5,608 nt of DNA from Planctomycetota bacterium (GTDB lineage Bacteria > Planctomycetota > Phycisphaerae > Sedimentisphaerales > Anaerobacaceae): assembly GCA_026386835.1 (NCBI GenBank), contig JAPLMV010000130.1:1-5608 (forward strand), given 5' to 3'. The position numbers and the translations under genes are program-made. The notes beneath the pieces were generated by a model that had not been told where the DNA came from, did not search any database, and saw only the letters and a list, made by a program, of their open reading frames with translations. Positions 3,994 to 5,608 of the stretch are shown piece by piece. The first letter of the stretch is position 1. Each line of letters starts with the position of its first letter.

Positions 3994-5283
3994 ATGAGTA
4001 TCCTCGAAATAAGCAAGGCGGCCAAGGCAGCGTCAATCCAAATGGCAGCGGTCAGCGGCAAAGTGAAAAATGCGGCATTGGCCGAAATAGCCGACGCCCT
4101 CAAACAGCACCGCTTTGAAATCATCGCAGCCAATGAAAAAGACTTGGCACTGGCAAGACAAAACAACATTTCAGCCCCCCTGCTCAAACGCCTCAAGTTC
4201 GATGACGGCAAAATAGCCGATGCCTGTGCAGGTATCGAAAGTCTGATTAAACTCAGCGACCCTGTCGGCAAAACCTTAACCGCTACGGAACTGGCCAAGG
4301 GTCTTAAACTTTATAAAGTAAGCTGCCCTATCGGAGTTATCGGCGTCATCTTTGAATCCAGGCCCGACGCCCTTGTGCAGATTTCAACTTTGTGCCTAAA
4401 GAGCGGCAACGCAGTCCTGCTCAAAGGCGGCAGCGAGGCGGCACAGATTAACCGGGTTTTGGCAGATGTTATTATTGAGGCAGGTGAAAGAGCCGGACTT
4501 CCCAAAGGGTGGCTGGGGTTGCTTGAAACAAGGGCAGACGTCGCAGAGATGCTTAATCTGGATGAATACATCGACCTGGTTGTCCCTCGCGGCAGCAACG
4601 AATTTGTCCGCTATATAATGAATAACACCAATATACCCGTACTTGGACATGCCGACGGGATATGCCACGTTTATGTTGACGGTGCCGCCAATCTCGATAA
4701 GGCGGTAAAAATCGCAGTCGATTCCAAGTGTCAGTATGCAGCGGTTTGCAACGCCGCAGAAACACTCCTGGTGGATGAAAAAATCGCCGCTGAATTTCTG
4801 CCTTTGGTCAAGGCCGCACTGGATGAACAGGGAGTCGAGCTTCGCGGCTGTAGAAAAACGGCATCAATAATAGACGTCAAGCCCGCAACTGAGAAAGACT
4901 GGTCGACAGAGTATCTGGACTACATCTTGTCTATAAAGGTTGTTTCGGGCATCGATGAGGCTATTGAACATATAAACAAATACGGCTCGCACCACACCGA
5001 TGCTATTGTTACCAAAAATAAGGCTGCTGCGGAAAAGTTTATGAACCTTGTGGATTCGGCGGATGTATTCTCCAATGCCAGCACAAGATTCAGCGACGGC
5101 TACCGTTTCGGTCTGGGCGCAGAGGTCGGCATCAGTACAAATAAAATTCATGCACGCGGGCCGGTAGGACTTGAAGGGCTTTTAATCTATAAATGGAAGC
5201 TCATCGGCAACGGCCACATCGTCGCCGATTATGCCAACGGCAGAAAAAAATTTACTCATAAAAAGCTGAAAAGAGGAGAATGA
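3994..5283 (+). CDS. proA: Gamma-glutamyl phosphate reductase ProA
   Basis: ProA reduces gamma-glutamyl phosphate with NADPH to glutamate-5-semialdehyde, the second step of proline synthesis. The 429 residues are full length for the family (about 415-430). Visible are the IGVIGVIFESRPDA block (113-126), LKGGSEA (143-149), VPRGSNEFVRYI (197-208), HADGICHVYVD (219-229), the catalytic cysteine C252 in QYAAVCNAAETLLV, and the C-terminal signature FGLGAEVGISTNKIHARGPV (372-391) followed by GLEGLL. All key residues are present, so the enzyme should be active in the cytoplasm. The start opens as usual for the family (ISKAAKAAS), but no Shine-Dalgarno site precedes it: the upstream bases are repeat sequence up to the codon before ATG. 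The stop overlaps the proB start as ATGA, indicating translational coupling. The order proA then proB is the reverse of the common proBA order. Confidence 0.97.
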   Translation: MSILEISKAAKAASIQMAAVSGKVKNAALAEIADALKQHRFEIIAANEKDLALARQNNISAPLLKRLKFDDGKIADACAGIESLIKLSDPVGKTLTATELAKGLKLYKVSCPIGVIGVIFESRPDALVQISTLCLKSGNAVLLKGGSEAAQINRVLADVIIEAGERAGLPKGWLGLLETRADVAEMLNLDEYIDLVVPRGSNEFVRYIMNNTNIPVLGHADGICHVYVDGAANLDKAVKIAVDSKCQYAAVCNAAETLLVDEKIAAEFLPLVKAALDEQGVELRGCRKTASIIDVKPATEKDWSTEYLDYILSIKVVSGIDEAIEHINKYGSHHTDAIVTKNKAAAEKFMNLVDSADVFSNASTRFSDGYRFGLGAEVGISTNKIHARGPVGLEGLLIYKWKLIGNGHIVADYANGRKKFTHKKLKRGE

Positions 5284-5608
5284 GAAATTTCGAAAAGACA
5301 AAACGGATAGTCGTAAAAATCGGCACCAGCACCCTGACAAAAAACGGCGGCATAGATACCGCCTACATGCGTCAGTTTGCCGGTCAGATAAACGCCCTGC
5401 TCAAGAGCGGCAAACAGGTAGTCATTGTTACTTCAGGCGCTATCGGTATGGGTGCAGGCCAGTTGAAACTCACCGAGAAGGTAAAAGAAATGGAGATGCG
5501 ACAGGCATGTGCCGCTATAGGCCAGCCGCTCTTAATGGCAGAATACAAAAAATCCTTCGCAAGATTCGATGTCGCCGTCGCACAGGTTCTGCTGACCGCC
5601 GATGTGCT
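5280..5608 (+). CDS. proB: Glutamate 5-kinase ProB, N-terminal part (cut by window end)
   Basis: ProB phosphorylates glutamate with ATP to gamma-glutamyl phosphate, the labile substrate of ProA, and is usually the step inhibited by proline. Only the first 109 residues are in the window. They belong to the amino-acid kinase fold: RIVVKIGTSTLT (9-20) with the phosphate-binding Lys13 and Gly15, VVIVTSGAIGMGAGQL (47-62), RQACAAIGQPLLM (74-86) and QVLLTADV (102-109), in the usual order. The ATG overlaps the proA stop by ATGA and is preceded by AGAGGAG, so translation is likely coupled to proA. Whether a C-terminal PUA domain is present cannot be seen. Confidence 0.95.
   Translation, partial: MRNFEKTKRIVVKIGTSTLTKNGGIDTAYMRQFAGQINALLKSGKQVVIVTSGAIGMGAGQLKLTEKVKEMEMRQACAAIGQPLLMAEYKKSFARFDVAVAQVLLTADV

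Overview
The window looks like ordinary chromosome from a bacterium of moderate GC content, most plausibly a planctomycete of the Phycisphaerae type or a relative in the PVC group. That placement is inference: it rests on gene style (weak or missing Shine-Dalgarno sites at several genes, a LysM protein inside the division cluster, a small two-helix protein of a kind I associate with that group) and on short-period AT-rich repeats between genes. No marker in the window fixes the taxonomy.

Left half (about 58-3145, minus strand): the head of a division and cell wall (dcw) cluster. A sigma70-type promoter at about 3118-3145 carries GTGGG-like boxes and drives mraZ, then an unrecognised 68-residue gene, rsmH (16S rRNA m4C1402 methyltransferase), a membrane-anchored double-LysM protein, and a small FtsL-like protein (one helix plus coiled coil). 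The order mraZ-rsmH-ftsL is the classical one. The 68-residue gene and the LysM gene are insertions into it. The cluster appears to continue beyond the left edge.

Middle (3083-3993): a divergent intergenic region of 337 bases, a plus-strand gene for a two-helix membrane protein of unknown function (3420-3755), and a tRNA-Gly(UCC) gene on the minus strand (3828-3898). A 21-bp perfect inverted repeat with a 36-base loop lies between the tRNA and proA and holds a good candidate promoter for the tRNA.

Right end (3994-5608, plus strand): proA (gamma-glutamyl phosphate reductase) overlapping by ATGA the start of proB (glutamate 5-kinase), which runs off the window. Together they turn glutamate into glutamate-5-semialdehyde, the precursor of proline. 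The order proA-proB is the reverse of the common one.

The most unusual aspect is the set of short low-complexity repeats at gene junctions. At least five word families sit at six junctions, several fold into inverted repeats, and they lie directly against start or stop codons. They remove the Shine-Dalgarno region of rsmH and proA and may add spurious N-terminal residues to rsmH and ftsL gene models. I found no defence system, transposase, CRISPR array or clearly new biochemical system.
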